Positions 38,296 to 49,563 of a DNA stretch of 64,000 nucleotides are shown piece after piece (the first letter of the stretch is position 1; every line of letters starts with the position of its first letter). The notes beneath the pieces are model-generated. The model saw only the letters and a list, made by a program, of their open reading frames with translations. It was not told where the DNA came from and did no database searches. Source of the stretch: a virus. The position numbers and the translations under genes are program-made. The DNA lies in the IMG/VR virus record IMGVR_UViG_3300031963_000065, positions 1 through 64,000 of that record, one strand, 5' to 3'.

Positions 38296-39594
38296 TTATA
38301 TTATATCATCTCTTTTTAAAACTGTCAATCCATTATTGTTTGTTTTATACTTATAAAATTTCCAGTGTGGATTCTTCATTACAAACTCAATAACCGCAGA
38401 TAACAATCCTTTATCATCTTTTCCATCTTCTCCTTTAAGACCAAATGTATATGTGTCATGAAATACAATATATTTTTGTGCCTTGTTTCCGTGAAGATTT
38501 AATTCCCGTTTAAGTTGATCATATATGTGAAAAGTATCAATAAACAATAAATCAGTCTCTTCAATTTCTATATCGAGAACATCTGCTTGAATATATTCCG
38601 CAGATTTTCCTTGTCGTTTAGCAAGATCAAAAAGTTTTTGAACATTTGAATCTAATATGATATCAAAGGAAAAAAGTTTAGCATTAGTGTTTAAAAATGC
38701 TCTAGTACTAACTCCTGTTCTAACTCCCATTTCCACTACGGTCTTACATTCTTTTGCTAATTCATAAAGTTCATGAACATTTTCGTTGATATCACTTGGT
38801 ATTTTCCTTGCTCTTTGATACTCTAAATCAAATACACCTGATTTTATATTTTTATCTTTACGTTGATGTTCATAAAGTTTTATCATATTGTGTGGGATTT
38901 CCCAATTTTTTCCATTGATAAAATGATCATATGATATCAAGTTTTTTGAATCTAATTCAATTCTTTTTGAAATATCACTGTCGGGGTCTTCAAACTTTGT
39001 AAGTGTTTCCGAAATAGTTCCTTTAATTTTATTTGAATTAATCGCGTAAATGTTTTTTGCATATTGTACAAAAAAATCATCACCATACCAAACTTGATAT
39101 AGAGATGGTATAACTTTATATGATTCTCTTAACATAAACATACAGATTCCGAATGCCCACGACTGACCTCCAATAGGTTTTGTGGGATCATAATTTAATT
39201 TTACAATCTCTTCTTTTGTATCAATATAATCATCAATTTTATAATTATTTTGCCTTCCCTGTAAATTTACACCAATCAAATCTCCATTTGAAAGATTAAA
39301 ATCAATAATCATATCAAATATTTCTGATGACACTTTAATATCATCATTTAATATTCCAATAATTTTAGATTTTGATCGAAAATATCCCTCATTCCAAGCA
39401 GGATTTACAAAAATATTTTTACCATATGAAATAATTTCAATTTTTGAGTGATTTAAAATCTCATAAGATGGTCTTTTTAATTTATTATTGTCAACGATAA
39501 TAATTTTGTTAATTGAGTTATGACTTACATAAGTTTGCAAAGATTCTTCAAATTTATTTGCAAACCACATTGTTGGAATAATGAGATCGATCAT
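38296..39594 (-). CDS. Glycosyltransferase - methyltransferase fusion, 432 aa
   Basis: Residues 1-200: GT2-like (MIDLIIPTMWFANKFEESLQ, IDNNKLKRPSYEILNHSKIE-like acceptor region, IIGILNDDIKVSSEIFDMII with DD, WYGDDFFVQYAKNIY). Residues 270-432: class I methyltransferase of the small 'MT_24' type (VVEMGVRTGVSTRAFLNTNA, SFDIILDSNVQKLFDLAKRQ, DLLFIDTFHIYDQLKRELNL). The second GT-MT fusion in this window. It is not closely similar to the one at 32098 by eye. It overlaps the next gene by 4 nt. Confidence 0.7.
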   Translation of the reverse strand: MIDLIIPTMWFANKFEESLQTYVSHNSINKIIIVDNNKLKRPSYEILNHSKIEIISYGKNIFVNPAWNEGYFRSKSKIIGILNDDIKVSSEIFDMIIDFNLSNGDLIGVNLQGRQNNYKIDDYIDTKEEIVKLNYDPTKPIGGQSWAFGICMFMLRESYKVIPSLYQVWYGDDFFVQYAKNIYAINSNKIKGTISETLTKFEDPDSDISKRIELDSKNLISYDHFINGKNWEIPHNMIKLYEHQRKDKNIKSGVFDLEYQRARKIPSDINENVHELYELAKECKTVVEMGVRTGVSTRAFLNTNAKLFSFDIILDSNVQKLFDLAKRQGKSAEYIQADVLDIEIEETDLLFIDTFHIYDQLKRELNLHGNKAQKYIVFHDTYTFGLKGEDGKDDKGLLSAVIEFVMKNPHWKFYKYKTNNNGLTVLKRDDII

Positions 39595-40232
39595 AAATTA
39601 TAACTCTTTTCAAAATTTCCTTTATATATTTTATTTCCAATATGTGATACTGTGTGTTTTGGATTTAACCAAATATCATATCCCAATTCCTTTATTTTTC
39701 TAGTTAATGCGACATCCTCTCCGATAAAACTTCCATTTTCAAAGGTATATTCACAAATATTTTTTAAAGGACTGTTACGAAATAGTAATTCTGTGTTTGT
39801 ATTCCACAAATCAATAATAACCTTACGAGTCAATTTAAGAAATCCTGTCCCACATTTTTCAATTTTAATATATCCATCGGTATCTTTTTGAATGTCATTA
39901 TTTAACCATACATTATATTTAATTTTTTTATCTTCCTTATTCACAACAGGTATTGTTATAACATCCTTTTCAGATTGAATAATTTCAATTAATGCTTTTT
40001 CATCCCAATATTCATCATCATCAATAAACACCATTACATCATAATTATCAGTATAAGATAATTTAAATAACTCATTTCTAGCCATTGGAAGAATACTTTC
40101 ATTAGCTAAAAAAACACATCTAATATCTAAGTCATTTTTGATTCCTAATTTAATAGATTCACATAAACTGTGAACAAAATAAGCATCAACTTTTTGATCA
40201 AGGCATGGTGTAGCAATTAAAACTTTTTTCAT
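39591..40232 (-). CDS. Family-2-like glycosyltransferase, 213 aa
   Basis: A short GT-A protein: KKVLIATPCLDQKVDAYFVH, ILPMARNELFKLSYTDNYDVM, VFIDDDEYWDEKALIEIIQS (metal-binding DDD) and IGEDVALTRKIKELGYDIWL. About 200 residues is normal for minimal phage GT2 proteins. It is the first gene of the operon leading to the 38296 fusion gene. It starts 37 nt after the giant collagen fibre gene. Confidence 0.7.
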   Translation of the reverse strand: MKKVLIATPCLDQKVDAYFVHSLCESIKLGIKNDLDIRCVFLANESILPMARNELFKLSYTDNYDVMVFIDDDEYWDEKALIEIIQSEKDVITIPVVNKEDKKIKYNVWLNNDIQKDTDGYIKIEKCGTGFLKLTRKVIIDLWNTNTELLFRNSPLKNICEYTFENGSFIGEDVALTRKIKELGYDIWLNPKHTVSHIGNKIYKGNFEKSYNL

Positions 40233-40272
40233 ATATTCTCACGTATCATACAGTATGTATGAGACTATTATA

Positions 40273-43200
40273 TCACGAATTTTCCAATATATCCAATCTT
40301 GATTTTAATACATCAACTTCCTCTGATAATTCCTTCACTGCATTTACAAGAACTGGAATCATATGATCTGATGTCAGTTTGAGATGCTCTGGATCATTTG
40401 AGTCTACAATAACAGGATTTTCTCCTTCTGCTTCAAGGACATTCTGGGCACTGAATCCATACCTACGCTTTCCTTCTATGTCCTTTAATTCATCAGTATC
40501 ACGGTCCTTAAAGGCATATTCAATTGGAGTAATATTATGAAGGAAACCTCTACCATGAGGAACAGGTCCAAAAATGCACTTGTCACGGCAATCAGAAACT
40601 GCTGTCCAAGCAACCTGGATAAGAGCACATGCATGACTGTTGTTACCCATAATGATGTAATTGGATTCTGTTGTAACATTACAAAGTCCTGTAGAACCCG
40701 TTCCAGCATTTTGTCCGAAGAAAAGATTATTAGTTCCAGTGGTGTTGCAGTAACCAGCATTACGTCCAATAAAGGTGTTGTTGCATCCACTGGTGTTGCA
40801 GATACCAGTATAAGCTCCAATGAAGATGTTAAAGGTTCCACTGGTGTTGCGGAATCCAGCACATTGTCCAATGAAGTTGTTAAAGGCTCCAGTGGTGTTG
40901 CATTGACCGGCACTAAATCCAATAAAGTTGTTATTGGATCCAGTGGTGTTGCTGAAACCAGCACATCGTCCAGCAAAGAAGTTAAAGGATCCACCGGTGT
41001 TGCAGTAACCAGCACTAAATCCAATAAAGTTGTTATTGGATCCAGTGGTGTTGCCGAAACCAGCATAAGCTCCAATGAAGGTGTTATTGGATCCAGTGGT
41101 GTTGTTGGATCCAGCAAGTCGTCCAATGAAGTTGTTGCAGGTTCCAATGGTGTTGGATTGACCAGCATTAGATCCAAAGAAGTTGTTGTTGGCTCCACTG
41201 GTGTTGCATCGACCAGCAAATCGTCCAAAGAAGTTGTTGTAGGATCCACTGGTGTTGCTGAAACCAGCACATTGTCCAGCAAAGAAGTTATGAGTTCCAC
41301 TGGTGTTGCATCGACCAGCATTAGATCCAAAGAAGTTGTTGTTGGCTCCACCGATGTTGGATTGACCAGTATAAGCTCCAATGAAGTTGTTATTGGATCC
41401 AGTGGTGTTGCTGAAACCAGCACATCGTCCAATGAAGTTGTTGCAGGTTCCAGTGGTGTTGCTATAACCAGCACTAAATCCAATGAAGTTGTTGTTAGTT
41501 CCAGTGCTGTTGTATCGACCAGCATAATTTCCAATGAAGTTGTTGTAGTTTCCAATGGTGTTGCGGAATCCAGCAAATCGTCCAAAGAAGTTGTTGTTAG
41601 TTCCAGTGCTGTTGCATCGACCAGCACATTGTCCAATGAAGTTGTTGAAGGATCCAGTGGTGTTACAGGCACCAGCACCTTGTCCAATAAAGTTGTTATT
41701 GGATCCAGTGGTGTTACAGGCACCAGCACATTGTCCAGCAAAGAAGTTAAAGGATCCAGTGGTGTTACAGGCACCAGCACCTTGTCCAATAAAGTTGTTA
41801 TTGGATCCAGTGGTGTTACAGGCACCAGCACATTGTCCAGCAAAGAAGTTAAAGGATCCACTGGTGTTGGATTGACCAGCACAATAACCAGCAAAGAAAT
41901 TATTGAGTCCAGTGCCACCAGTTCCTGCTTCTGAACTGTAAATGGTCCCACAAGAACCACTTAAAATGAATTCTCCACCGCCACCGACACCCCCTCCTGC
42001 AGGTCCTTGAGCACCTTGAGCACCAGTAGCACCAGCGGTTCCTTGAGCACCTTGAGCACCAGATCCAGTGGCACCTTGAGCACCTGTAGATCCTTGAGCA
42101 CCTGTAGATCCTTGAGCACCTTGAGTACCTGTAGATCCTTGAGCACCTGTAGATCCTTGAGCACCTTGAGCACCTTGAGCACCTTGAGCACCAGATCCAC
42201 TGCCACCCTCTCCTGCAGGTCCTTGAGCACCTTGAGCACCAGTAGCACCTGTAGATCCTTGAGCACCAGTAGCACCTGTAGATCCTTGAGCACCAGATCC
42301 AGTGGCACCTTGAGCACCTGTAGATCCTTGAGCACCAGTAGCACCTGTAGATCCTTGAGCACCAGATCCAGTGGCACCTTGAGCACCTGTAGATCCTTGA
42401 GCACCAGTAGCACCTGTAGATCCTTGAGCACCAGATCCAGTGGCACCTTGAGCACCTGTAGATCCTTGAGCACCTGTAGATCCTTGAGCACCTTGAGCAC
42501 CTGTAGATCCTTGTGCTCCTACTAAACCTTGAGCACCAGTAGCACCTTGAGCACCTTGAGCACCAGATCCACTGCCACCCTCTCCTGCAGGTCCTTGAGC
42601 ACCTTGAGCACCTTCAGCACCAGCGGTTCCTTGAGCACCTTGAGCACCAGATCCAGTGGCACCTTGAGCACCTGTAGATCCTTGAGCACCTTGAGTACCT
42701 GTAGATCCTTGAGCACCTATAGATCCTTGAGCACCTGTAGATCCCTGAGCACCTTGAGCACCAGATCCAGTGGCACCTTGAGCACCTGTAGATCCTTGAG
42801 CACCTTGAGCACCTTCAGCACCAGCGGTTCCTTGAGCACCTTGAGCACCAGATCCAGTGGCACCTTGAGCACCTATAGATCCTTGAGCACCTGTAGATCC
42901 CTGAGCACCTTGAGCACCAGATCCAGTGGCACCTTGAGCACCTTGAGCACCTTCAGCACCAGCGGTTCCTTGAGCACCTTGAGCACCTGTAGATCCTTGA
43001 GCACCTACATCACCTTTATCACCAGTCCTAGCAAAGGTGATGATAACGTCTTCACTATCACTGAATGAAGAAGCACTACCAGATACATATCCACAACTGA
43101 CTGTGAAGTATCCAGTGTTCTCAGTCACACTAGAGATAGTGAACAGAGCAAAGTCGTCAGCATTCAGTCTATTAGAAATTCTAAAGTGACCCTTAATAGT

Positions 43201-46200
43201 AGAAGTAGAGTCATCAATAGTTCTTAAGAATGACTGAATATCTGTAGAGTTATCGTCAACATCATCAATGTATAGAACCGTAGCAGATGAAACTGTAGCG
43301 TTATTGAGCTTTAGTATTCCAGTTCCTGGGTCACTAGCAGTAATGTTTGTAGAGAAAGTATAGTCAAATGTAGCGCCACCGAAGTTACCATCAGCTCCTT
43401 GTGCTCCAACAGCACCCTGTGCACCTTGAGCACCAGCAGTTCCTTGAGCACCAGCGGTTCCTTGAGCACCTTCAGCACCAGTAGCACCTGTGGAACCTTG
43501 AGCACCTTCAGCACCAGTAGCACCTGTGGAACCTTGAGCACCAGCAGTTCCTTGAGCACCAGCGGTTCCTTGAGCACCTTCAGCACCAGTAGCACCTGTG
43601 GAACCTTGAGCACCAGCAGTTCCTTGAGCACCAGCGGTTCCTTGAGCACCTTCAGCACCTGTAGATCCTTGAGCACCTTCAGCACCTGTAGATCCTTGAG
43701 CACCAGCAGTTCCTTGAGCACCAGCGGTTCCTTGAGCACCTTCAGCACCCTGAGCACCTTCAGCACCTTGAGCACCTGTGGAACCTTGAGCACCAGCGGT
43801 TCCTTGAGCACCTTCAGCACCCTGAGCACCTTCAGCACCTTCAGCACCTTGAGCACCAGTAGAACCTTGAGCACCAGTGACACCAGTAGAACCTTGAGCA
43901 CCGGTGGCACCTATTGAACCTTGTGCTCCATCAGCACCTTGAGCACCTGTGGCACCTGTGGAACCTTGAGCACCAGTGGCACCTGTGGAACCTTGAGCAC
44001 CGGTGACACCAGTAGAACCTTGAGATCCATCAGCACCTTGAGCACCAGCAGTTCCTTGTGCTCCAGTGGAACCTGTAGATCCTTGTGCTCCAGTGGAACC
44101 TGTAGATCCTTGTGCTCCAGTGGAACCGGTAGAACCTTGTGCACCTGTATCTCCTTTATCACCAGTTCTAGCAAATGTGATAATTACATCAAGGTTATTG
44201 GTAAATGATGTCGTAATACCAGAAACATAAGAAATAGGAACTGCAAAGTAATTTGTATATTCAGTATGAAGACCTACAATTGAAAATAATCCAAAATATG
44301 CAGTATTTCCTTTTTGTGCAATTGTGAAATGTCCCTTAATATTAGAAGTTGAATCATCAATTGTTTGTAAATAACTTGTAATATCTACATTATTATCATC
44401 ATCATTATGAATATAAAGATAACTTGCTGTTGTTATTCCAACTTGATTTAATCTTAATTTACCTTGTGTTGGATCGCTATCTACTGTTGAACTATCAAAT
44501 GTGTAATCAAAAGCAGCACCACCAAAGTTTCCATCAGCACCTTGAGCACCTGTAGAACCTGTAGATCCTTGTGCTCCTGCCGTACCTTGTGCACCAGCAG
44601 TTCCTTGAGATCCTTGTGCTCCTGCTGTACCTTGAGCACCTGTAGAGCCTGTAGATCCTTGTGCTCCATCAGCACCTTGAGCACCTGTGGAACCTGTGGA
44701 ACCTTGAGCACCTATAGAACCAGTAGAACCTTGGGCACCAGCATTACCTTGTGCTCCAGTGACACCTGTGGAACCTTGTGCTCCAGTGGCACCTGTGGAA
44801 CCTTGTGCTCCATCAGCACCTTGAGCACCTGTGGAACCTGTGGAACCTTGAGCACCTATAGAACCTTGTGCACCGGTAGCACCTGTGGAACCTTGGGCAC
44901 CAGCATTACCTTGTGCTCCAGTGACACCTGTGGAACCTTGAGCACCAGTAGAACCTTGAGCACCAGTGACACCAGTAGAACCTTGAGCACCGGTGGCACC
45001 TATTGAACCTTGTGCTCCATCAGCACCTTGAGCACCAGATCCAGTGGCGCCTTGAGCACCTTGAGCACCTTCAGCACCAGCGGTTCCTTGAGGACCTTGA
45101 GCACCAGCGGTTCCTTGAGCACCAGCGGTTCCTTGAGCACCAGCGGTTCCTTGAGCACCTTGATCCCCTACAGCACCTTGAGCACCAGCGGTTCCTTGAG
45201 CACCTTCAGCACCAGCGGTTCCTTGAGCACCTTGAGCACCTTCAGCACCAGCGGTTCCTTGAGCACCTTGAGCACCTTCAGCACCAGCGGTTCCTTGAGG
45301 ACCTTGAGCACCAGTAGCACCTGTGGAACCTTGAGCACCAGCGGTTCCTTGTGCTCCAGTATCACCCTTATCACCAGTTCTAGCAAAAGTAATAATAACG
45401 TCTTCACCATTGGAGAATGATGTAGCACTTCCTGAAACGTATGAAGAACTTACATCAAAATATCCAGTGTTCTCTGTTACTGAAGAAATAGTAAACAGAG
45501 CAAAGTCTGAGGCATCAAGTCGGTTTGAAATTCTAAAGTGACCCTTAATAGTAGAGGTAGAGTCATCAATAGTTCTCAAGAACGACTGAATATCAGTTCC
45601 ATTGTCGTCAGTATAATCAATATAAAGGTTTAGTGCTCCAGAGAAAGGAGACTCACTAAACTTCAGAGTTCCTGTTCCTGGGTCGCTATCGGTAGTATTT
45701 GTAGAAAATGTATAGTCGAAGGTAGCACCACCAAAGTTTCCATCAGCACCCTGAACTCCTTGAGCACCAGTAGCACCTGTGGAACCTTGAGCACCTTCAG
45801 CACCTTGAGCACCAGCGGTTCCTTGAGCACCTTGAGCACCTTCAGCACCTTGAGCACCAGCGGTTCCTTGAGCACCTTGAGCACCTGTAGATCCTTGAGC
45901 ACCTTGATCCCCTACAGCACCTTGAGCACCTTCAGCACCTGTAGATCCTTGAGCACCTTGAGCACCTGTAGATCCTTGAGCACCTTGAGCACCTGTAGAT
46001 CCTTGAGCACCTTGAGCACCTGTAGATCCTTGAGCACCTTGAGCACCTTCAGCACCTGTAGTTCCTTGAGCACCAGCGGTTCCTTGAGCACCTTGAGCAC
46101 CTTGATCCCCTACAGCACCTTGAGCACCTTCAGCACCTGTAGATCCTTGAGCACCAGCGGTTCCTTGAGCACCAGCGGTTCCTTGAGCACCAGCGGTTCC

Positions 46201-47682
46201 TTGAGCACCAGCGGTTCCTTGAGCACCTTCAGCACCTGTAGATCCTTGAGCACCTTGAGCACCTGTAGATCCTTGAGCACCTTGAGCACCTTGATCCCCT
46301 ACAGCACCTTGAGCACCTTCAGCACCTGTAGTTCCTTGAGCACCTTCAGCACCTTGTAAAGCCGCAGTTTCAATTGATTCCCATTTAATTCCAGACCCCG
46401 TTGAAATTAAAACAGAAGAAGCTGCACCAACATTACCAAAATAATCTTTTAAAGTTGAATTAAATTTAACACTATCAACAAATGTAGAGACACCTGTTAT
46501 ATTAATCCCGCCATTAGATACACTAATCCCACTATCCGAAGTAATAATACCGGATGAATTAATATTTCTAACAGAAATTAAATCTCTTTCAGTAAATTGG
46601 ACTGCTCCAGCAGCAAGTCTAACACCATTAGGAACTTGCGTAGAACCAATACCAACGGCATAGTTTGATAACCAAGCATCAGTTCCAAGTCCAGAAAATT
46701 CACCCGCCTTGAACCACATAATCTTTTTATATGTGGTAGGCGTAGTTTCAATACCAGCAATAAAAAGATTAACTAGTGGAGAACCTTCAGTTGATGCAAC
46801 AGCAATACCACCATGATTTGCAGTATTATCATTAGAAGCATCATTACCAAATGCATCAGTTCTAAAACCAAGAACAATATCTGGATCATAAATTTTTAAT
46901 TCACTTGTAAGTAATGTCGCTGTTGTTCCACCAATAGTAATGTTTCCGTTAACATTTAAATTACGATTGACTTGAAGATCTCTTGTAACTTCTATATCCT
47001 GTGGTACTGTGAATTGATTTGGAATACTTAATGTTGGTGTCGAACCTTCACCAGTGCCACCAGTTATGGTAATTTGATTTGCAGTTCCTGTAATATCTCT
47101 TACATAATCTCCAGTCGTATCGGTTCCCAATCCAACTGAATTTGGTTGAATAGTTGCCGCTAATGAAACATTTCCAGTTCCATCAAAACTGATCGCTGAT
47201 GCAACAACGTCTCCTGTAATTTCAAATGTTCTTGAGTTCTGAAGTGCTGTTGCAATACCCGCAGTAGTTGCATAAGTTGCTATACCTGCTGATGTGGAAT
47301 ATGTAGAAATACCCGATACATCAGCATAATCTGCAGTTGCAGCATTGCCACTTATATCAATATCATAAGATCCAGATAATCTAGAGGCATTAATAGTTCC
47401 AGTAGTAATATTTGCAGCATCAGAAAGATTTGTTGCTGTTGTTGCAGTTCCAGTTAAATTACCTACAAAACCACCTGCTGAAGTGGTTACTCCTGAAACA
47501 TTAACTTGCTGAAATTCAGCATTTCTATTTGTTCCTATTCCTAGCGATACAACACTACTACTAGATGTCCATTCTACAGAAGATCCTGTAGAAACTAAAA
47601 CGGATCCAGCTACTCCAACCTGATTATTATAATCGTAAACCTTACCACGAAGTCTTTCTGGTTTCTTACCGAAATATGCCAT
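40273..47682 (-). CDS. Giant collagen-like fibre with C-terminal S74-type intramolecular chaperone, 2469 aa
   Basis: Layout from the N-terminus: a head of ~420 residues ([40 protein letters not shown]), then a Gly-X-Y rod broken three times by a related ~95-residue beta domain ([40 protein letters not shown]). Next come about 23 copies of a ~17-residue unit ([18 protein letters not shown] style). The C-terminal ~120 residues ([60 protein letters not shown]) match the Peptidase_S74 chaperone that folds triple beta-helix fibres and self-cleaves. It is the largest protein here and a likely long tail fibre. Confidence 0.85.
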   Translation of the reverse strand: MAYFGKKPERLRGKVYDYNNQVGVAGSVLVSTGSSVEWTSSSSVVSLGIGTNRNAEFQQVNVSGVTTSAGGFVGNLTGTATTATNLSDAANITTGTINASRLSGSYDIDISGNAATADYADVSGISTYSTSAGIATYATTAGIATALQNSRTFEITGDVVASAISFDGTGNVSLAATIQPNSVGLGTDTTGDYVRDITGTANQITITGGTGEGSTPTLSIPNQFTVPQDIEVTRDLQVNRNLNVNGNITIGGTTATLLTSELKIYDPDIVLGFRTDAFGNDASNDNTANHGGIAVASTEGSPLVNLFIAGIETTPTTYKKIMWFKAGEFSGLGTDAWLSNYAVGIGSTQVPNGVRLAAGAVQFTERDLISVRNINSSGIITSDSGISVSNGGINITGVSTFVDSVKFNSTLKDYFGNVGAASSVLISTGSGIKWESIETAALQGAEGAQGTTGAEGAQGAVGDQGAQGAQGSTGAQGAQGSTGAEGAQGTAGAQGTAGAQGTAGAQGTAGAQGSTGAEGAQGAVGDQGAQGAQGTAGAQGTTGAEGAQGAQGSTGAQGAQGSTGAQGAQGSTGAQGAQGSTGAEGAQGAVGDQGAQGSTGAQGAQGTAGAQGAEGAQGAQGTAGAQGAEGAQGSTGATGAQGVQGADGNFGGATFDYTFSTNTTDSDPGTGTLKFSESPFSGALNLYIDYTDDNGTDIQSFLRTIDDSTSTIKGHFRISNRLDASDFALFTISSVTENTGYFDVSSSYVSGSATSFSNGEDVIITFARTGDKGDTGAQGTAGAQGSTGATGAQGPQGTAGAEGAQGAQGTAGAEGAQGAQGTAGAEGAQGTAGAQGAVGDQGAQGTAGAQGTAGAQGTAGAQGPQGTAGAEGAQGAQGATGSGAQGADGAQGSIGATGAQGSTGVTGAQGSTGAQGSTGVTGAQGNAGAQGSTGATGAQGSIGAQGSTGSTGAQGADGAQGSTGATGAQGSTGVTGAQGNAGAQGSTGSIGAQGSTGSTGAQGADGAQGSTGSTGAQGTAGAQGSQGTAGAQGTAGAQGSTGSTGAQGADGNFGGAAFDYTFDSSTVDSDPTQGKLRLNQVGITTASYLYIHNDDDNNVDITSYLQTIDDSTSNIKGHFTIAQKGNTAYFGLFSIVGLHTEYTNYFAVPISYVSGITTSFTNNLDVIITFARTGDKGDTGAQGSTGSTGAQGSTGSTGAQGSTGSTGAQGTAGAQGADGSQGSTGVTGAQGSTGATGAQGSTGATGAQGADGAQGSIGATGAQGSTGVTGAQGSTGAQGAEGAEGAQGAEGAQGTAGAQGSTGAQGAEGAQGAEGAQGTAGAQGTAGAQGSTGAEGAQGSTGAEGAQGTAGAQGTAGAQGSTGATGAEGAQGTAGAQGTAGAQGSTGATGAEGAQGSTGATGAEGAQGTAGAQGTAGAQGAQGAVGAQGADGNFGGATFDYTFSTNITASDPGTGILKLNNATVSSATVLYIDDVDDNSTDIQSFLRTIDDSTSTIKGHFRISNRLNADDFALFTISSVTENTGYFTVSCGYVSGSASSFSDSEDVIITFARTGDKGDVGAQGSTGAQGAQGTAGAEGAQGAQGATGSGAQGAQGSTGAQGSIGAQGATGSGAQGAQGTAGAEGAQGAQGSTGAQGATGSGAQGAQGSTGAQGSIGAQGSTGTQGAQGSTGAQGATGSGAQGAQGTAGAEGAQGAQGPAGEGGSGSGAQGAQGATGAQGLVGAQGSTGAQGAQGSTGAQGSTGAQGATGSGAQGSTGATGAQGSTGAQGATGSGAQGSTGATGAQGSTGAQGATGSGAQGSTGATGAQGSTGATGAQGAQGPAGEGGSGSGAQGAQGAQGAQGSTGAQGSTGTQGAQGSTGAQGSTGAQGATGSGAQGAQGTAGATGAQGAQGPAGGGVGGGGEFILSGSCGTIYSSEAGTGGTGLNNFFAGYCAGQSNTSGSFNFFAGQCAGACNTTGSNNNFIGQGAGACNTTGSFNFFAGQCAGACNTTGSNNNFIGQGAGACNTTGSFNNFIGQCAGRCNSTGTNNNFFGRFAGFRNTIGNYNNFIGNYAGRYNSTGTNNNFIGFSAGYSNTTGTCNNFIGRCAGFSNTTGSNNNFIGAYTGQSNIGGANNNFFGSNAGRCNTSGTHNFFAGQCAGFSNTSGSYNNFFGRFAGRCNTSGANNNFFGSNAGQSNTIGTCNNFIGRLAGSNNTTGSNNTFIGAYAGFGNTTGSNNNFIGFSAGYCNTGGSFNFFAGRCAGFSNTTGSNNNFIGFSAGQCNTTGAFNNFIGQCAGFRNTSGTFNIFIGAYTGICNTSGCNNTFIGRNAGYCNTTGTNNLFFGQNAGTGSTGLCNVTTESNYIIMGNNSHACALIQVAWTAVSDCRDKCIFGPVPHGRGFLHNITPIEYAFKDRDTDELKDIEGKRRYGFSAQNVLEAEGENPVIVDSNDPEHLKLTSDHMIPVLVNAVKELSEEVDVLKSRLDILENS
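40680..41900 (-). repeat. NNFIG...AG repeat array of the giant fibre
   Basis: About 23 consecutive 51-nt units code for variants of (C/S)[15 protein letters not shown]. Some positions are variable (FIG/FFG/FAG; AGxCN with x = A,Q,R,F,Y). Opposite and shifted frames are also open across this whole block because of the repeat, giving false ORFs of 465 and 491 codons. Confidence 0.85.
42000..46360 (-). repeat. Gly-X-Y (collagen-like) nucleotide repeat tracts of the giant fibre
   Basis: Long tracts of 9- and 18-nt units (GGTGCTCAA-type codons for GAQ, GST, GTA) are interrupted at about 43010..43390, 44150..44530 and 45360..45740 by copies of a related non-repeat beta domain. The same unit is used in genes at 1..311, 2028..3893 and 34563..35924, so these loci share recombination-prone homology. 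Confidence 0.8.
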
Positions 47683-47693
47683 CTATCTTACCC

Positions 47694-48023
47694 CTAAGTT
47701 TGTTCTAGAATACTCAACATTACATCAATACTGGAAGATATATTGGAAAATACCTGCAATTTATCACCGGTCTCTAAAATGATTTTATTGCCACCATTAA
47801 ACTCATAAAGAGATCCATCTGAAAGTTCTAAACTTTTAGCAAGATAAACTGTATCAGAAGCACCTGCCTTGTCTACAAGAACATTAGCATTTATAGGATA
47901 TTCTACTGTGTTTACCAAACACAGTCCCACAATTACGGATGTAGTCGCGCCGGGAACAGTGTAAATATCACTTGCAGCAGTTCCTACATTTGCTTTAGTA
48001 TAACTTTTAAATAAATTTGCCAT
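47694..48023 (-). CDS. Small virion protein, 109 aa
   Basis: A beta-rich protein (ANLFKSYTKANVGTAASDIY, TVPGATTSVIVGLCLVNTVE, SLYEFNGGNKIILETGDKLQ). The 'IYTVPGATTSVIVGL' segment resembles 'IYEVPTGTSAILLYAQ' in the 219-aa virion protein at 3900..4559, so both may be small structural or attachment proteins of fibres. It is tightly packed between the 233-aa protein and the giant fibre. Function inferred from position. Confidence 0.6.
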   Translation of the reverse strand: MANLFKSYTKANVGTAASDIYTVPGATTSVIVGLCLVNTVEYPINANVLVDKAGASDTVYLAKSLELSDGSLYEFNGGNKIILETGDKLQVFSNISSSIDVMLSILEQT

Positions 48024-48028
48024 TTTTA

Positions 48029-48730
48029 TTATCCTAGTGCGATTGCAAGTGCAAGTGCATCATTACTTGCTGTGGTAAGAACACTAATTCCATCAATTTT
48101 AAGATCTGTCGAACTATTTATATCTCCACCAACATCTAATTTATATGTAGGTACAGTGGAATTTATTCCAACTTCACCACCAATAGATGTGGTAATAACT
48201 GTCCCAGCTGCTCCAACATTTAAAGTCCCTTCAATAGTACCAATACCACTATAGGAAACATTAGTACCAGATAAGTAATCAATAGTACCAGTTGTTACAT
48301 CTAAAGTGCTTATGGTTACAATACCAGAAACACTTAACTGGTTGAGAGTACCAACAGATGTAAGTGAAGAATTAACTATACCAGAACCAAGTGTATTTGA
48401 TGAAAGAACATCTGTTCCATTGATTTTAATAGTGCTAGTATTAATTCCTATTCCACTGACTCCACCAATTTTAAGATCCGAAGTGTTTTTATCGAATGTG
48501 AAGTTAGAAGATGCTCCAAGAGTTAAATTATCATTGAAAATAACTTCAGTATTAGATCCAGCAGATGCAGTACCGTACCGATAATCAAGATAATTCCATG
48601 ATGTGGTTCCTAAACCAACTTTAATTCTTCCAGTATCTAATTCTAAACCCAACTCACCTTCAGCAAGCACTGGATTGGCATTTGTCCAGTCTGCAGAACT
48701 TCCTCTTCTAATTTGAATTCTAGTTGCCAT
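48029..48730 (-). CDS. Tail fibre protein, 233 aa
   Basis: The N-terminus (MATRIQIRRGSSADWTNANPVLAEGELGLELD) is the RRG...W...NP.L..GE.G.E motif of phage fibre N-terminal domains (Mtd-N like). The rest is a series of short beta strands (FDKNTSDLKIGGVSGIGINT) of the kind found in fibre shafts. One of three successive fibre-like proteins (48736..49509, 48029..48730, 47694..48023) leading to the giant fibre, all on one late transcript by inference. Confidence 0.7.
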   Translation of the reverse strand: MATRIQIRRGSSADWTNANPVLAEGELGLELDTGRIKVGLGTTSWNYLDYRYGTASAGSNTEVIFNDNLTLGASSNFTFDKNTSDLKIGGVSGIGINTSTIKINGTDVLSSNTLGSGIVNSSLTSVGTLNQLSVSGIVTISTLDVTTGTIDYLSGTNVSYSGIGTIEGTLNVGAAGTVITTSIGGEVGINSTVPTYKLDVGGDINSSTDLKIDGISVLTTASNDALALAIALG

Positions 48731-48735
48731 TTTTT

Positions 48736-49509
48736 TTAAATGCCTCCTCCATTAACATTTTCTATTCCACCATAATTTGATGATGGCGATCCACCATCAA
48801 GATTTCCTTGCAAATCTATAACAACTTCTGTTATATTACCTACAATAAACGCAGAAACACCAGTTCCAACAAAATTAAGAGTCGTACTTGCAGATCCAAC
48901 TTGTATTCCTTCATCTTGAATTGCAATACCAGACCCAACAGCAACAATCCCAGTTAGTCCAGATCCATCACCGACAAATGCACTAGCTGTTACTACTCCA
49001 CTTACATTTACATCACCAGAAACAGTCAGTTTTGATGTTGGAATTTCAGTTCCTATACCAACATTAGAAAGAGTATGTATTCCTAATACGGTAGATGACC
49101 AATAGGATTCACTACTTCCACCAGAACCAGCAGAAGGTGTAGTCCAACTAACTCCAATTCCAGTTGAAGTAAGGATTGATCCGGCAGCACCTACAACATT
49201 ATTACTATCATATAATGCACCACGAATTCTTATTCCCCCATCAATGTCCAATCTTTGTGTTGGATTTGTTAATCCAAGACCGACATTACCTGAGGTAAAA
49301 TAAGTATTATATGCAGTGCTGCCAATCCCAACACTCCAAGGATTAACTGCTATTACGGTGACACCTAATCCTGTTGATGTCTGATCCTGCTCAAGATAAA
49401 GTTTACCGTCATATGTGTTAATAGCTAACTCACCAAGAGATAGCTGACTTTCAGTAGGAACTTTACCAGGCGTAGCACTACGCCTAATTATAATCTTAGG
49501 ATCTGCCAT
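48736..49509 (-). CDS. Tail fibre protein, 257 aa
   Basis: MADPKIIIRRSATPGKVPTE, then LSLGELAINTYDGKLYLEQD, is again an N-terminal fibre-attachment motif (RR....P...L..GE.A.N..DG.L). The middle and C-terminus are shaft-like repeats (GNVGLGLTNPTQRLDIDG, VGIGTEIPTSKLTVSGDVNV) of the type that precede S74-type chaperones, but no chaperone is present. It shares style with the 1304-aa and 2469-aa fibres (NVGIGT...L.V.G). First gene after the late promoter at 49556..49563. Confidence 0.7.
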   Translation of the reverse strand: MADPKIIIRRSATPGKVPTESQLSLGELAINTYDGKLYLEQDQTSTGLGVTVIAVNPWSVGIGSTAYNTYFTSGNVGLGLTNPTQRLDIDGGIRIRGALYDSNNVVGAAGSILTSTGIGVSWTTPSAGSGGSSESYWSSTVLGIHTLSNVGIGTEIPTSKLTVSGDVNVSGVVTASAFVGDGSGLTGIVAVGSGIAIQDEGIQVGSASTTLNFVGTGVSAFIVGNITEVVIDLQGNLDGGSPSSNYGGIENVNGGGI

Positions 49510-49555
49510 TACTAGATTCGGTATTTACCTTAATAGCAGTATATACTGCTCCTTA

Positions 49556-49563
49556 TATTTATT
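49556..49563 (-). promoter_or_regulatory. T4-type late promoter octamer (AATAAATA)
   Basis: The minus strand reads AATAAATA 47 nt upstream of the ATG at 49509, overlapping the stop of the HNH gene. It would drive the fibre operon ending in the giant fibre. Confidence 0.5.

Noticed and set aside
40485-41960. 491-codon minus-strand and 465-codon plus-strand open frames within the repeat array
   Set aside because: They are shadows of the 51-nt repeat of the 2469-aa fibre; repeat-driven absence of stops explains them. No ribosome sites and no plausible product.
42000-46360. Ser/Thr/Leu-rich ORFs on the plus strand opposite the collagen tracts (for example 45760..46359)
   Set aside because: Direct result of reading Gly-X-Y codons in reverse; low-complexity and repeated in every collagen gene in the window.
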